64,000 bases of DNA from CAYLLN01 sp033762315 (GTDB taxonomy: Bacteria; Planctomycetota; Planctomycetia; Pirellulales; Pirellulaceae). The stretch covers positions 21,214-85,213 of the forward strand of contig JANRLS010000226.1 of NCBI GenBank assembly GCA_033762315.1, written 5' to 3'. The position numbers and the translations under genes were made by a program. Positions 7,045 through 16,089 of the stretch are shown here, piece by piece; within the stretch, counting starts at the first letter, position 1; each line of letters begins with the position of its first letter. The notes under the pieces were generated by a model that was not told the origin of the DNA, made no database searches, and worked only from the letters and a program-made list of their open reading frames with translations.

Positions 7045-9004
7045 AGCACCGCACCTCAAACACCCGCGCCAGCTTCTCGCCGTTGGTGGCGGTGACGACG
7101 AGGCGAATTGCCTGGGCGGTGACGGGCGAGAACTCGTGCCGCACGAGCCGCTGGTGGTTGTTCTTCACGTCGGCCAGCACTGCCCATTTGCCGTCAGGCG
7201 ACGAGCGGTAATCCAAGCGATAGTCCTTCACCGTTTCCGGCTGAGGGGCGCGGATGATGCCGCCGTTGATGCCATTGGAGGAGGTGAGCGTGAGTTCCCG
7301 ATGAAAGCCGGTATCAAAGGTCAACTGCACGCGGCTGATGCGCTGCGGCTGCTGCCAAGCGAGCTCAAGCCAAGCCCCATCCGGCCCCAGCGGGGCGCTC
7401 CAGCGGTTGGTCCATTCTCCCTGCACATCGCGAACAAACCCGCTGATGACGTGCTCGGCTTTGGCATCTTCGTTTTCGCCGGACGCGGTGATCTTGGCCT
7501 GACGAGCCAGATCGGCCGGGTCCTGGTTCTTCCGGCCGTTGATCGACTGGTCATCGCGGAGCAGGGTTTCTTGCAATTCGGCTAGTTTCGCCTTATCGGT
7601 GTAAAGCTCGCGCGGCGACACTTTATGCCGCACGGTCAGCGCGGCGGCGGTGCCGGCGGCCTGGCCCATGACGGCGCAGGTTGCCATGACGCGGGTGCTG
7701 GTGAAGGCGACGTGCGTGGCACTGGCGTTGCGGCCCGCCATCATCAGGTTCCGCACGTTTTTGCTGTAGAGCGAGCGGAGCGGGATGTTGTAGATCGGCG
7801 TTTTCACTTGCACGCACGGCGGCAGATCGGCCCGATCGAAGCCGCCAGGGGGGTGGTCGTCCATCGGCCAGCCGCCAATGCATACCGCATCCTCGAAATC
7901 GTCGTTGACCCCCATCAGGTCGAACTGCGTGAGCAGATGGTCCCCCACCAGCCGGCGACTTTCGCGCTTGCCGGTGAACATGCCGACCCAGTCGAGGGCC
8001 CAGTTGGCTGCGTCGGGGTGGTTGCCGCTGTTTTTGATGTAGTCCCAGACGCCGAGCACGATGGAGAGCAGCTCAAAACGGATTCGTTCGTTGTCGTGGA
8101 TGGTGTGCATCTGCCCGCCCCACTCGATCCACCAGTAGCCGTATTCCCAGGCATTCGTCGGCCGCTTGAGAAGCTGCTGCTTGTTGACTTTGCGGGCCCA
8201 CTTGGGGGGCGTGAAGGGCATCGGCTTGTCGAACTTTTTCGAGGTGAAGAGGATCGAGCTGCCGAGCATTTCTTCGTCGGGCTTGTCGGGGGCGAGCGAC
8301 TCGCCGAATTCGGCGCGGGCTTCGCGGCCGAACCGCATTTCGGCCCCCGCTTCCAGGCCGAGGCGGCTGTCGCCGGTGCAATCGAGATAGGTATGGGCGG
8401 TGATTTCGTAGATGTGCTCGGTTTTGTCCGACCGGGCCCAAGCCCGTTGGATCGCCCCGTCCTTCACGTCGACGGCGAAGACGGCCGTGTCGAGCATCAG
8501 CGTGATGTTCGGCTCGCTGACGAGCTTGTCGTAGAGCAGCAAATCCCAAAGTTCCCAGCAGCGCTGCGGGTTGTTGGCGGCGTCGTCCAGGCGGAACTCT
8601 TCGATCAGTCCCCCTTCGCGCCAGCCGGGACGCGATTTGTGGTGGTTCGCGCCGACGACGTGCATCTTCACTTCGCTCGACGAATTGCCCCCCAGCCGCG
8701 AGCGGTCGTTGACGATTACCACCTTGGCCCCGTTGCGGGCTGCAGCAACCGCGGCACAAACGCCAGCGAGCCCGCCGCCAGCCACGAACACGTCGCAGGG
8801 CAGCTTGACGAGCGTCATGTGCGGCTCGTCCGGGGCGGCGGTCCGCAGGTCGCCGCGGGGGGCGATGCGGGCCATTTCCTGGCGGATTTCGTCCACGCTG
8901 CGGCTCGTGCCCGCTAGTGCCGATTGATCGTCCGCCAGCACCGCGAGGCTGTAACCAGCCAGCGAACCCAAGCCGATCCGAGAGAGAAAATCGCGACGTT
9001 GCAC
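7037..9004 (-). CDS. Exported FAD-dependent oxidoreductase with C-terminal discoidin-like domain
   Basis: 655 residues. The N-terminus MQRRDFLSRIGLGSLAGYSLAVLA is a Tat-like signal. A FAD-binding Rossmann motif follows (VAGGGLAGVCAAVAAARNG near residue 75) with the acidic end VIVNDRSRLGGNSSSE, then YLDCTGDSRLGLEAGAEMRFG and a late NLMMAGRNASATH segment, all typical of the FAD-dependent oxidoreductases abundant in planctomycetes. The last 140 or so residues, from about GFVRDVQGEWTNRW, look like an F5/8-type (galactose-binding-like) beta-sandwich. A role on carbohydrate substrates is plausible. It is the first gene of the operon with ApbE and the Gfo/Idh protein. Confidence 0.88.
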   Translation of the reverse strand: MQRRDFLSRIGLGSLAGYSLAVLADDQSALAGTSRSVDEIRQEMARIAPRGDLRTAAPDEPHMTLVKLPCDVFVAGGGLAGVCAAVAAARNGAKVVIVNDRSRLGGNSSSEVKMHVVGANHHKSRPGWREGGLIEEFRLDDAANNPQRCWELWDLLLYDKLVSEPNITLMLDTAVFAVDVKDGAIQRAWARSDKTEHIYEITAHTYLDCTGDSRLGLEAGAEMRFGREARAEFGESLAPDKPDEEMLGSSILFTSKKFDKPMPFTPPKWARKVNKQQLLKRPTNAWEYGYWWIEWGGQMHTIHDNERIRFELLSIVLGVWDYIKNSGNHPDAANWALDWVGMFTGKRESRRLVGDHLLTQFDLMGVNDDFEDAVCIGGWPMDDHPPGGFDRADLPPCVQVKTPIYNIPLRSLYSKNVRNLMMAGRNASATHVAFTSTRVMATCAVMGQAAGTAAALTVRHKVSPRELYTDKAKLAELQETLLRDDQSINGRKNQDPADLARQAKITASGENEDAKAEHVISGFVRDVQGEWTNRWSAPLGPDGAWLELAWQQPQRISRVQLTFDTGFHRELTLTSSNGINGGIIRAPQPETVKDYRLDYRSSPDGKWAVLADVKNNHQRLVRHEFSPVTAQAIRLVVTATNGEKLARVFEVRCYA

Positions 9005-9375
9005 GGCGAACCTCGACGAGCATCAGGAGGAGATAAGTCGGACTTATTGTATCCCCCACGGAAACCACATGCACCAGCAGCAGCCTTTCCGGGAGGCTCG
9101 TCGCTCTCTTGCGCACCCCCGCAAATGGCTGCACAACGCCCGGCCAGACTGGTCGCCGCGCCACCTTCGGATTTGCGCGGAAACGGACGAATCTCTCGAC
9201 AAAACGGCTCATTTTCTGGCAATTTCCGGCTGGCCACGCATTCGGTGGGCGATTTGGCATCGACTTTGCTTTTCGTGTTCTAGCGCTGGTCCGTGGTCCG
9301 CTGGCGGCGTTGAAAGGTCGCGCCGCGGAGGGCGGATGGACGTCTCGAATTTCGCAATCGTGAAAGGGAATTGTC
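9005..9375. other. Divergent intergenic region, no gene seen
   Basis: This 371-bp region separates the minus-strand redox operon from the plus-strand repeat protein and should hold promoters for both. I saw no convincing promoter pair, RNA structure or small gene. Confidence 0.4.
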
Positions 9376-10965
9376 ATGTTGTTTTCCAAATGGTCTTCCA
9401 GCGTCGGCTGGTTGCTGATGGCGTCGGCCTTGGCAGTGTTGTTGGCAGGCGCGGCCAATGCCCAGCGGGGCGAACGAGGAGATCGCGGCGCAGGTCGTGG
9501 CAATCCCGGCGGCGGCCGCGGCATTCGCCAGCCGACGGCACCGCCGCGCGGCAACGCTCCGCGAGTGGCCACGCCGCGAGTCGAACTACCCCGTATCGCG
9601 GCCCCAGCGAATCCGCGCGATGGGAACTCGCCAGTTCCGCGCGTGGCCCAGCTGCCGCGTCTCGACCGATCGTCACCGCCGCGAGTCGAGGTTCCGCGCG
9701 TGACCGCGCCGCGTGTGGATGGTCCCCGCGTTGATGGTCCACGCGTTGATGGTCCCCGCGTTGATGGTCCAAAGACCGATGGCCCGCGTGTGGATGGTCC
9801 CCGCGTTGATGGTCCCCGCGTTGATGGTCCACGCGTTGATGGTCCACGCGTTGGTGGTCCAAAAACCGATGGCCCCCGTGTGGATGGCCCGCGCACCGAT
9901 GGTCCGCGGGTGGATGGTCCGCGAGTTGGTGGTCCCCGCGTCGATGGTCCCCGCGTTGATGGTCCCCGCGTTGATGGTCCAAAGACCGATGGCCCGCGCA
10001 CCGGCGAACCTCGTTCGGATCGGCCCCGCACCGATGGCCCGCAAGTCGGAGACCGCAACCCCGATCGCGATTCTCGCGGCAATGCCTCGTGGCGGCGGCC
10101 AAACAACAACGACCTCGACAAAATCCGCGTCCGCTTCGATAGCGCCTTACGAGCCGTCACTGGCGATCGCGGCATGGACCGCTGGGTCGAGCGCAATCCG
10201 TCGCGGATCCAGCATTGGAACGGCTGGGGAGCCGATTTCCGCACCAACTATCGCTACAGTCGCTATCCCTATTTCGGCCACAACTTTTGGAATGGCCGAA
10301 ATCTGATCGGCGTCAATCTGGGGGTTCATGGCGGCCGGTGGGGTTATCAGCCGTGGGCCGGCGGTCGGCCGTGGTGGTATTGGTATGGCACTCCCGCCTG
10401 GACGGTGTTTGCCGGCTGGTATGGCTGGAACCGGCCGTATTACTACGACTATGGTCCCGGCGGGAATGTCGTGTATCAGCAAGACCAGGTCTATGTGAAT
10501 CAGCAGCCGGTCGGCACGCCCGACGACTACGCCCAATCGGCCGCCGCCTTGGCCGCGGTCGATGCCGAGCTGATCGCCGCGACCCCCGCGGCCGATTGGC
10601 AAGCGCTCGGCACCTTTATGATCGTCACGAGCGAACAAGAGAAGGACCCGGCGCGGATGATTCAGTTGGCCGTCAGCCAGAAGGGGCTGATTAGCGGATC
10701 GATGTACAACCGCGAGACCGATAAGGCCTACTCGGTGCAAGGCCGCGTCGATCCCGAAACGCAGCGGGTTGCCTTCACCTTTGGCGACCGGGACGACATT
10801 GTCCTCGAAACGGGGCTCTATAACCTGACTCGCCAGGAGGCCCCGGTGCTCGTCCACTTTGGACCCAATAAGACGGCGACCTACGTCTTCGTGCGGCTGC
10901 CTGAACCGGAGCACACTGATCCGCCAGCCGCCGCGCTGCCGGAACCGCAAAGCGAGCTGCCGTAA
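9376..10965 (+). CDS. Secreted pentapeptide (PRVDG) repeat protein
   Basis: 529 residues. The N-terminus (MLFSKWSSSVGWLLMASALAVLLAGAANA) is a Sec signal peptide ending at AQR. Residues 30-80 are Gly/Arg/Pro-rich. Then come 23 tandem pentapeptides of consensus P-R-V-D-G with variants PKTDG, PRTDG and PRVGG (about residues 112-226). An Asn/Asp-rich link leads to an aromatic Gly/Trp/Tyr-rich segment (HGGRWGYQPWAGGRPWWYW), and the last 130 residues form a more ordinary beta-rich domain (MIVTSEQEKDPARMIQLAV onward). It is probably an extracellular or envelope structural protein; the family is not recognised. A strong terminator follows at 10992. Confidence 0.8.
   Translation: MLFSKWSSSVGWLLMASALAVLLAGAANAQRGERGDRGAGRGNPGGGRGIRQPTAPPRGNAPRVATPRVELPRIAAPANPRDGNSPVPRVAQLPRLDRSSPPRVEVPRVTAPRVDGPRVDGPRVDGPRVDGPKTDGPRVDGPRVDGPRVDGPRVDGPRVGGPKTDGPRVDGPRTDGPRVDGPRVGGPRVDGPRVDGPRVDGPKTDGPRTGEPRSDRPRTDGPQVGDRNPDRDSRGNASWRRPNNNDLDKIRVRFDSALRAVTGDRGMDRWVERNPSRIQHWNGWGADFRTNYRYSRYPYFGHNFWNGRNLIGVNLGVHGGRWGYQPWAGGRPWWYWYGTPAWTVFAGWYGWNRPYYYDYGPGGNVVYQQDQVYVNQQPVGTPDDYAQSAAALAAVDAELIAATPAADWQALGTFMIVTSEQEKDPARMIQLAVSQKGLISGSMYNRETDKAYSVQGRVDPETQRVAFTFGDRDDIVLETGLYNLTRQEAPVLVHFGPNKTATYVFVRLPEPEHTDPPAAALPEPQSELP
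9709..10053 (+). repeat. Tandem 15-bp coding repeat, 23 units
   Basis: Units of the form CCGCGTGTGGATGGT run without interruption in frame from 9709 to 10053. Each encodes P-x-x-x-x; 14 units are PRVDG, and PKTDG units at positions 5, 11 and 19 give a rough higher-order pattern. Arg, Val, Gly and Pro codons vary at the third base, so the array is not freshly amplified throughout. Length variation by slippage between strains is likely. Confidence 0.9.
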
Positions 10966-10991
10966 CATGGTTGGCGACCAATCGTCACCCG

Positions 10992-11030
10992 GCCGCCGCC
11001 CGGTTTTTTCGGGCGGCGGCTTTGTTTCTT
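10992..11030 (+). terminator. Intrinsic terminator after the repeat protein
   Basis: A perfect 11-bp GC stem, GCCGCCGCCCG (10992-11002) with CGGGCGGCGGC (11010-11020) and a loop of GTTTTTT, is followed by TTTGTTTCTT. It lies 27 bp past the stop at 10965. Confidence 0.85.
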
Positions 11031-11161
11031 GAGGGGCTTTCCGCGGATCGGAAGCTCGCTGCCTGAAGCCTGTTTGACCGGGCCTCGCGAGTCGGCGAGA
11101 ATGCCGGCTTACGCACCGCGAACAAAATTCGCTCACGACCTCTCCGCCAGAGCCGAACATC

Positions 11162-12757
11162 ATGTTGTCGTTTCATTCTCCTGTTTCTCGTTCCGCCGAG
11201 CATGAACCAGGGAGCCGGCGACGGCAGTTGGCGGTCGTCGCGTTCTGTTTCTTCGCCGTATGTTCCGTCACCGGGCCACAACTTGTCGCCCGTTCCGCCG
11301 AAACCGCCGGTCGGCCCAACATCGTCTTCATCCTGGCCGATGACATCGGCTATGGCGATCTGTCGTGCCAGGGAGCGAAACACGCGAAGACCCCGCATCT
11401 CGATCAGCTTGCGGCTCAAGGATGCCGGTTCGTGGATGCCCATTCCCCGGCTTCGACCTGCACTCCGACGCGACGGGCCTTTTTGACCGGCGTCTATTCC
11501 TGGCGGCAGCAAGCCGGAGCGAGCATCGCCCCCGGCGACGCCCCGCTTTCGATTCCGCCCGGCACCGCCACCGTCGCGTCGCTGCTCAAGTCGGCCGGCT
11601 ATCGGACCGGCGTGGTCGGCAAGTGGCATGTCGGCCTCGGCCCAGAGAGTGGTCCCGATTGGAACGGCGAAATCAAGCCCGGCCCGCTGGAACTCGGCTT
11701 CGACTCGGCCTTTATCATGGCCGCCACCGGCGACCGGGTGCCGACCGTTTATGTGCAAGATCATCGCGTCGTCGGCCTCGACCCGAATGACCCGATTCGC
11801 GTCAGCTATAAGGAAAAAGTCGGCGACGAGCCCACCGGCCGCGAAAACCCCGAGCTTCTCAAGCTGAAGCACACGCACGGCCACGATTTCACCATCGTCA
11901 ATGGCATTGGCCGCATCGGCTGGATGACCGGCGGCAAAACGGCCCGCTGGATCGACGAGGAGATGTCCGACACGTTCGTCAAGCAGGCGGTTCGCTTCAT
12001 CGAAGGTAGGCAGGGGGAACCGTTTTTCCTCTTCTTCGCGGCCCACGACATTCACGTCCCCCGTGTGCCGCATCCGCGCTTCAAGGGGACCAGCCCCGTC
12101 GGGACGCGCGGCGACGTCATTCACGAGCTCGATGACGCCGTTGGCACCCTCCTCGCCACGCTCGACCGCCTCAAATTGGCCGACAACACCCTCGTCCTAT
12201 TCACCAGCGACAACGGCGGCGTGATGGACGACGGCTACGAGGATGTCGGCAGCTTCGACTATCACCCCAATGCTCCCCTTCGCGGCACCAAGGGGACGCT
12301 CTACGAAGGGGGGCATCGCGTGCCGTTCCTCGCCCGCTGGCCAGGCAAAATCAAGCCCAGCACCACTTCGCCCGCCCTGCTGGCCCACCTCGACATGCCC
12401 GCGACTTTTGCCGCCATCGCCGGCGCGAAAATTCCCGCTGGGCAATGCCGCGACAGTGTAAACGCGCTCCCCGCGCTCGTCGGCGATTCCGCCTCGGCCC
12501 GCACGGATTTCGTGGCCCACACCGGCGGCACGCAAGGCCCTTTCGCCGTGCGCTCCGGCGATTGGAAATACATTACTCCCGGCGGCGGCAACTATGGCAA
12601 GGCGGGCGCGAAAGCCAAAACCCCGCCGATTCCGCAGCTGTACGACCTGAAATCCGACCCCGCTGAGGAGAAAAACCTCGCCGAGTCGAATCCCGCCCAG
12701 CTTGCCGAAATGCGGGCTTTGCTGGTCAAAATTCGTGAGAGTGAAAAGGCTCCGTAG
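11162..12757 (+). CDS. Arylsulfatase (formylglycine-dependent sulfatase)
   Basis: 531 residues; hydrolyses sulfate esters, probably of sulfated polysaccharides, outside the cytoplasm. A hydrophobic export segment (LAVVAFCFFAVCSV, about residues 22-35) precedes the mature domain. The alkaline-phosphatase-like fold opens with RPNIVFILADDIGYGDLSC, whose Asp pair binds Ca2+. The formylglycine site is CTPTRRAFLTG with the modified cysteine at residue 100. The matching KWHVGLG and late TSDNGG metal-binding segments are present. Cys-type sites need an FGly-generating enzyme, not seen in this window. Relatives are highly multiplied in planctomycetes. The ATG at 11162 gives a longish N-region but no better start was seen. 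Confidence 0.95.
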   Translation: MLSFHSPVSRSAEHEPGSRRRQLAVVAFCFFAVCSVTGPQLVARSAETAGRPNIVFILADDIGYGDLSCQGAKHAKTPHLDQLAAQGCRFVDAHSPASTCTPTRRAFLTGVYSWRQQAGASIAPGDAPLSIPPGTATVASLLKSAGYRTGVVGKWHVGLGPESGPDWNGEIKPGPLELGFDSAFIMAATGDRVPTVYVQDHRVVGLDPNDPIRVSYKEKVGDEPTGRENPELLKLKHTHGHDFTIVNGIGRIGWMTGGKTARWIDEEMSDTFVKQAVRFIEGRQGEPFFLFFAAHDIHVPRVPHPRFKGTSPVGTRGDVIHELDDAVGTLLATLDRLKLADNTLVLFTSDNGGVMDDGYEDVGSFDYHPNAPLRGTKGTLYEGGHRVPFLARWPGKIKPSTTSPALLAHLDMPATFAAIAGAKIPAGQCRDSVNALPALVGDSASARTDFVAHTGGTQGPFAVRSGDWKYITPGGGNYGKAGAKAKTPPIPQLYDLKSDPAEEKNLAESNPAQLAEMRALLVKIRESEKAP

Positions 12758-12851
12758 GATCGCCCCGCTCCCCCGGCCAGTGCGACGGCAAATCGATTGC
12801 CTGGACAAGCAGGCCAGCGATACAATCAGGGCAGCCTCACGGAGTGCCGCC

Positions 12852-13502
12852 ATGCGATGTGCGCCCCTTGCCGGAATGCTCATGGTGCTGCCCGCCTCGC
12901 TCGCCTGGGGTCAGGCGACCACGGTGCAGCTTCCCACCTATAGCTTCTTCACGGTGCAAACGGCGGTCTCCGTCCCTGACCGGGGTGGGGCATACCTCGG
13001 CGGCATCAGCCGGGCGCGCGACGGCAGCGCGCAGCGCGGCCTCGGTCCGCTGGCTAATCGTGGTTTGGGAATGGACCGGCTGGCGAGCGGCATGAGCGTT
13101 CATGCCACGATTATCGACCATGCCGAGCACGACCGCCGCTTGCTCGCCGAGGCGGCGGCCCGCCATGCCCCGCGCGATTCGGTCACGGCCAAAGCGAGCG
13201 AGCTTTCTGCCCATGTCGCCGCGCCGCCGCTGGTGTTCGCGGAGTCCGCGCCGGTCGCCGCCGCACCGATTGAAAGCGTCGCCGCCATCCGCGCCCGCAA
13301 CTCGGCAGCCGCCCAGACCCGCTCGGCCGAAGCGGCCGAGTTTTTCGGCCAGGCGCAAGCCGCCGAATTGGCGGGCAAGCCCGCCGTGGCCAGGCTTTAC
13401 TATCAAATGGTCGTTCGCCGCGACAGTGGCGATCTGCGCGAAGCTGCCCAGGCTCGCCTCTCCGCCCTCGCCGGCAGCCAGGCCGCAATCGCCGGCAAAT
13501 AG
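12852..13502 (+). CDS. Secreted hypothetical protein, Ala-rich
   Basis: 216 residues from the ATG at 12852 (MRCAPLAGMLMVLPASLAWG), which gives a clean Sec signal peptide. Earlier in-frame start codons lie in the preceding spacer. The mature protein is rich in Ala, Arg and Ser with a predicted helical second half (AEAAEFFGQAQAAELAGKPAVARLYYQMVVR) that has a TPR-like look: one helix pair ending YYQMVV. No catalytic motif. It lies 94 bp after the sulfatase and converges on the amidohydrolase gene, whose stop is 8 bp away. Confidence 0.6.
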   Translation: MRCAPLAGMLMVLPASLAWGQATTVQLPTYSFFTVQTAVSVPDRGGAYLGGISRARDGSAQRGLGPLANRGLGMDRLASGMSVHATIIDHAEHDRRLLAEAAARHAPRDSVTAKASELSAHVAAPPLVFAESAPVAAAPIESVAAIRARNSAAAQTRSAEAAEFFGQAQAAELAGKPAVARLYYQMVVRRDSGDLREAAQARLSALAGSQAAIAGK

Positions 13503-13510
13503 CGGTCGAT

Positions 13511-14479
13511 TTACGCCGGCCGCGGCTCCCACCGATAAGCCGCTCGGCTGTTGCCCACGAAAAACTTGCCCGCTGCGTCGTCCCCTTGGGCTTGCACGTA
13601 GTCCGCCGCCAGATCGAACACCTGCCGATAGGACGCACCCCGACTGCTGACCGGCCAGTTGCTCCCAAACAACAGTCGGTCGGAGCCCCACACGCTCCAC
13701 ATCGCATCGAGGACGGGCCGATAGAAATCCAATTCGGCCGGGGCCTTCATTCCGCCGCGGCCGGCACCCTCGACCAAGGCCGAGAGCTTGCACCAGACCC
13801 GCTCATGCCCCGCTGCTCCGCGCATTCCGGCCAGCCACTCGGCAGGGGGCGGTTGGCCATCGATTCGCAAATTCGCGCAGTGGTTAATGACGATTCGCAG
13901 GAGGGGGAGCTTCTCGGCCGTTCGCGACACGACTGGCAAAAGATCGGGCCCGCCGTTTACGTCGAGCGTTAGGTCCGCATCCGCCAGCCTCCGCAGATCA
14001 TCCACATAAGCCGCCGCTTCGAGTCCCTTTGCCAGCCCTGCCTGATTCACCCGCAATCCTCGCAACAGCGGATTCTTGCCGAACCGAGCCAGGTGCCCCG
14101 CGAATTCCGGCTCCCCCGGCTTCAGGTGGCCGACAATCCCCACGATCGCCCGCTCGTCGCGGGCCAGGTCCAGCAGCCACTGGTTATCTTCCACCCACGA
14201 GCTGGCCTCGACGACGATCGTGCCGGTCACGCCGAGCGGCGCGGCAACCTCGCGAAAATGCTTCGGCAGCGTCGGGCGATAAAGCACCGCGTCGGTCTTT
14301 CCCGGCCACGGAACACCTTCCGGACGCGTCGGGTCGTAGAAATGTGTGTGCGTGTCGATGATGGTTGGGGGTTGGGACGGCTCGGCGGCGCTGGTGGGCT
14401 TCTCCACTCCGGCCAAACCGACCGCCGTCGCCGTTCCGAGCCAAACCCGCCGCGAGCAACTCCGTTCCGCGAATCCCAT
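13511..14479 (-). CDS. Amidohydrolase family (TIM-barrel) metal-dependent hydrolase
   Basis: 322 residues with an export signal (CSRRVWLGTATAVGLAGVEK, which contains SRR and could be Tat-type). The mature part starts IIDTHTHFYDP, the HxH metal site of the amidohydrolase-2 (COG3618-like) family. VNHC-like VINHCANLRIDG and the closing DRLLFGSNWPVS with its conserved Asp/Ser are also present. Related proteins hydrolyse lactones such as L-fuconolactone. Here the substrate is unknown, but the neighbouring sulfatase and pectate lyase fit a role in breakdown of sulfated or acidic sugars. It is transcribed alone on the minus strand. Confidence 0.85.
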   Translation of the reverse strand: MGFAERSCSRRVWLGTATAVGLAGVEKPTSAAEPSQPPTIIDTHTHFYDPTRPEGVPWPGKTDAVLYRPTLPKHFREVAAPLGVTGTIVVEASSWVEDNQWLLDLARDERAIVGIVGHLKPGEPEFAGHLARFGKNPLLRGLRVNQAGLAKGLEAAAYVDDLRRLADADLTLDVNGGPDLLPVVSRTAEKLPLLRIVINHCANLRIDGQPPPAEWLAGMRGAAGHERVWCKLSALVEGAGRGGMKAPAELDFYRPVLDAMWSVWGSDRLLFGSNWPVSSRGASYRQVFDLAADYVQAQGDDAAGKFFVGNSRAAYRWEPRPA

Positions 14480-14637
14480 GTTGCACCACTGTTTTGAGGA
14501 GCAGTCCGCCGGGTGATGAAGGCGAACGTCGAGCGATCGCCCTCAGCCTAGGCCATCGCCGCGCCCTTCGCGAGCAGACTGGCAGTCGCCGTGCCAACGG
14601 GCTACAGTGACGCGAAATGGCATTTGGGAGACGTGGC

Positions 14638-16077
14638 ATGCGATGTCGAGTTCTGCTCACTCTGTCGCTCCTGCTGGGAATTGCCGCGGAAGCCTTCGCC
14701 ACCGAACCGGCGACCAAAGCCGAGGCTCACGCGGCGCTTAAAAAGAGCGTCGGCTTTTTTCGCGATCAGGTCAGCGTCGAAGGGGGCTACCTCTATCGCT
14801 ACGCGGCCGATCTTTCGCTACGCGAAGGAGAAGGGAAGGCCAGCGCGCAAACCGCCTGGGTGCAGCCCCCCGGAACGCCCGCCGTCGGAGACGCCCTGCT
14901 CGCCGCCCATGAGCGCACCGGCGAGTCATATTTGCGCGAGGCGGCCCTCGCGGCGGCGCGGGCCTTAGTCAAGGGGCAGCTGCAAAGTGGCGGCTGGGAC
15001 TACCGAATCGAGTTCGCTCCCGACCAGCGGGCCAGGTACGCCTATCGCGTCGGCGGCGGCACCGGCTCCAAACTTCGCAATGTCACCACGCTCGACGACA
15101 ACAATACCCAAGCCGCCGTCCGCTTTCTCATGCACGTCGATCGCGCCTTGGAGCAAAAGGACCAATCGATTCACGAAGCCGTGACCTACGCCCTCGAAAA
15201 GCTGCTGGCGGCGCAGTATCCCAATGGGGCCTGGCCGCAGCGCTTTAGCGCTCCGCCAGATCCGGCTGATTTTCCCGTTATCAAGGCGAACTATCCGCCG
15301 ACCTGGCCGCGGACCTTTCCGAGTGCCGACTATACGAGCTACTACACGCTGAACGACAACACGCTGGCCGACATGATCGCCACGATGTTCGAGGCGGCTG
15401 AGATATATGGCGACACGCGGTTTGCCGCCGCCGCCCGCCGGGGTGGAGATTTCCTGCTGCTTGCGCAAATGCCCGAGCCGCAGCCCGCCTGGGCCCAGCA
15501 ATACAACGCCCAAATGCAGCCCGCCTGGGCCCGCAAGTTCGAGCCGCCGAGCGTCACCGGCGGCGAATCGCAAGGCGCGATCAAAATCTTGCTCGAAGTG
15601 TATCGCCAGACCGGCGACAAAAAGTATCTCGCCCCGATTCCCCGCGCCATCGACTATCTCAAAAAATCGCAATTCGATGGCGATCAGCTCGCCCGGTTCT
15701 ACGAGTTGCAAACCAACCAACCCCTCTTCTTCACCCGAAAATACGAGCTGGTTTACACCAAGGACGATCTCCCCACGCACTACGGGTTCATCATTCGCTC
15801 GGGCATCCCCAAGCTCCGGGCCGACTATGAGAAGCTCCTCGCGACCGATCCCGCCAAGCTCCGCCCCAAGCCGAAAAGGCCTTCCTATGAGGCTAGCAAC
15901 ACACAGGCCCAGGCTTGCCGGCAGCTCATCGACGCCCTCGACGCGCGCGGAGCTTGGGTCGAAGCTGGCTCACTCGAAGATGCCGACCCGGACGGAATCG
16001 TCAAGCAAGTCATCGACACCCGCACCTTCATCAAAAATATCGACACCCTCAGCCGGTTCATCGCCGGCTCGAAATAG
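14638..16077 (+). CDS. Pectate lyase, PL10-like family
   Basis: 479 residues from the ATG at 14638 (MRCRVLLTLSLLLGIAAEAFA), which gives a Sec signal; an ATG 21 bp upstream is also possible. The protein cleaves polygalacturonate by beta-elimination outside the cytoplasm. It shows features of the PL10/PelA group: an (alpha/alpha)-toroid-like Ala-rich helical body, DDNNTQAAVRFL, the GAWPQRF segment, YYTLNDNTLADMI, and a conserved IRSGIPKLRADYE region with the expected arginine. It is followed 12 bp later by the PQQ-propeller gene and may be cotranscribed with it. Confidence 0.82.
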   Translation: MRCRVLLTLSLLLGIAAEAFATEPATKAEAHAALKKSVGFFRDQVSVEGGYLYRYAADLSLREGEGKASAQTAWVQPPGTPAVGDALLAAHERTGESYLREAALAAARALVKGQLQSGGWDYRIEFAPDQRARYAYRVGGGTGSKLRNVTTLDDNNTQAAVRFLMHVDRALEQKDQSIHEAVTYALEKLLAAQYPNGAWPQRFSAPPDPADFPVIKANYPPTWPRTFPSADYTSYYTLNDNTLADMIATMFEAAEIYGDTRFAAAARRGGDFLLLAQMPEPQPAWAQQYNAQMQPAWARKFEPPSVTGGESQGAIKILLEVYRQTGDKKYLAPIPRAIDYLKKSQFDGDQLARFYELQTNQPLFFTRKYELVYTKDDLPTHYGFIIRSGIPKLRADYEKLLATDPAKLRPKPKRPSYEASNTQAQACRQLIDALDARGAWVEAGSLEDADPDGIVKQVIDTRTFIKNIDTLSRFIAGSK

Positions 16078-16089
16078 CGAGGCACCGTT

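Noticed and set aside
9709..10053. CRISPR array
   Set aside because: The 15-bp units are directly adjacent, in frame and without unique spacers, inside a coding gene.
8073..10247. Long minus-strand ORF of about 724 codons with RGPSTRGPS repeats
   Set aside because: It is antisense to the PRVDG array and to the FAD oxidoreductase. The open frame comes from the low-complexity GC repeat; plus-strand and minus-strand real genes have signal peptides and family motifs here.
10985..12124. Minus-strand ORF of 379 codons
   Set aside because: Antisense to the sulfatase with its CTPTR site; no motifs of its own.
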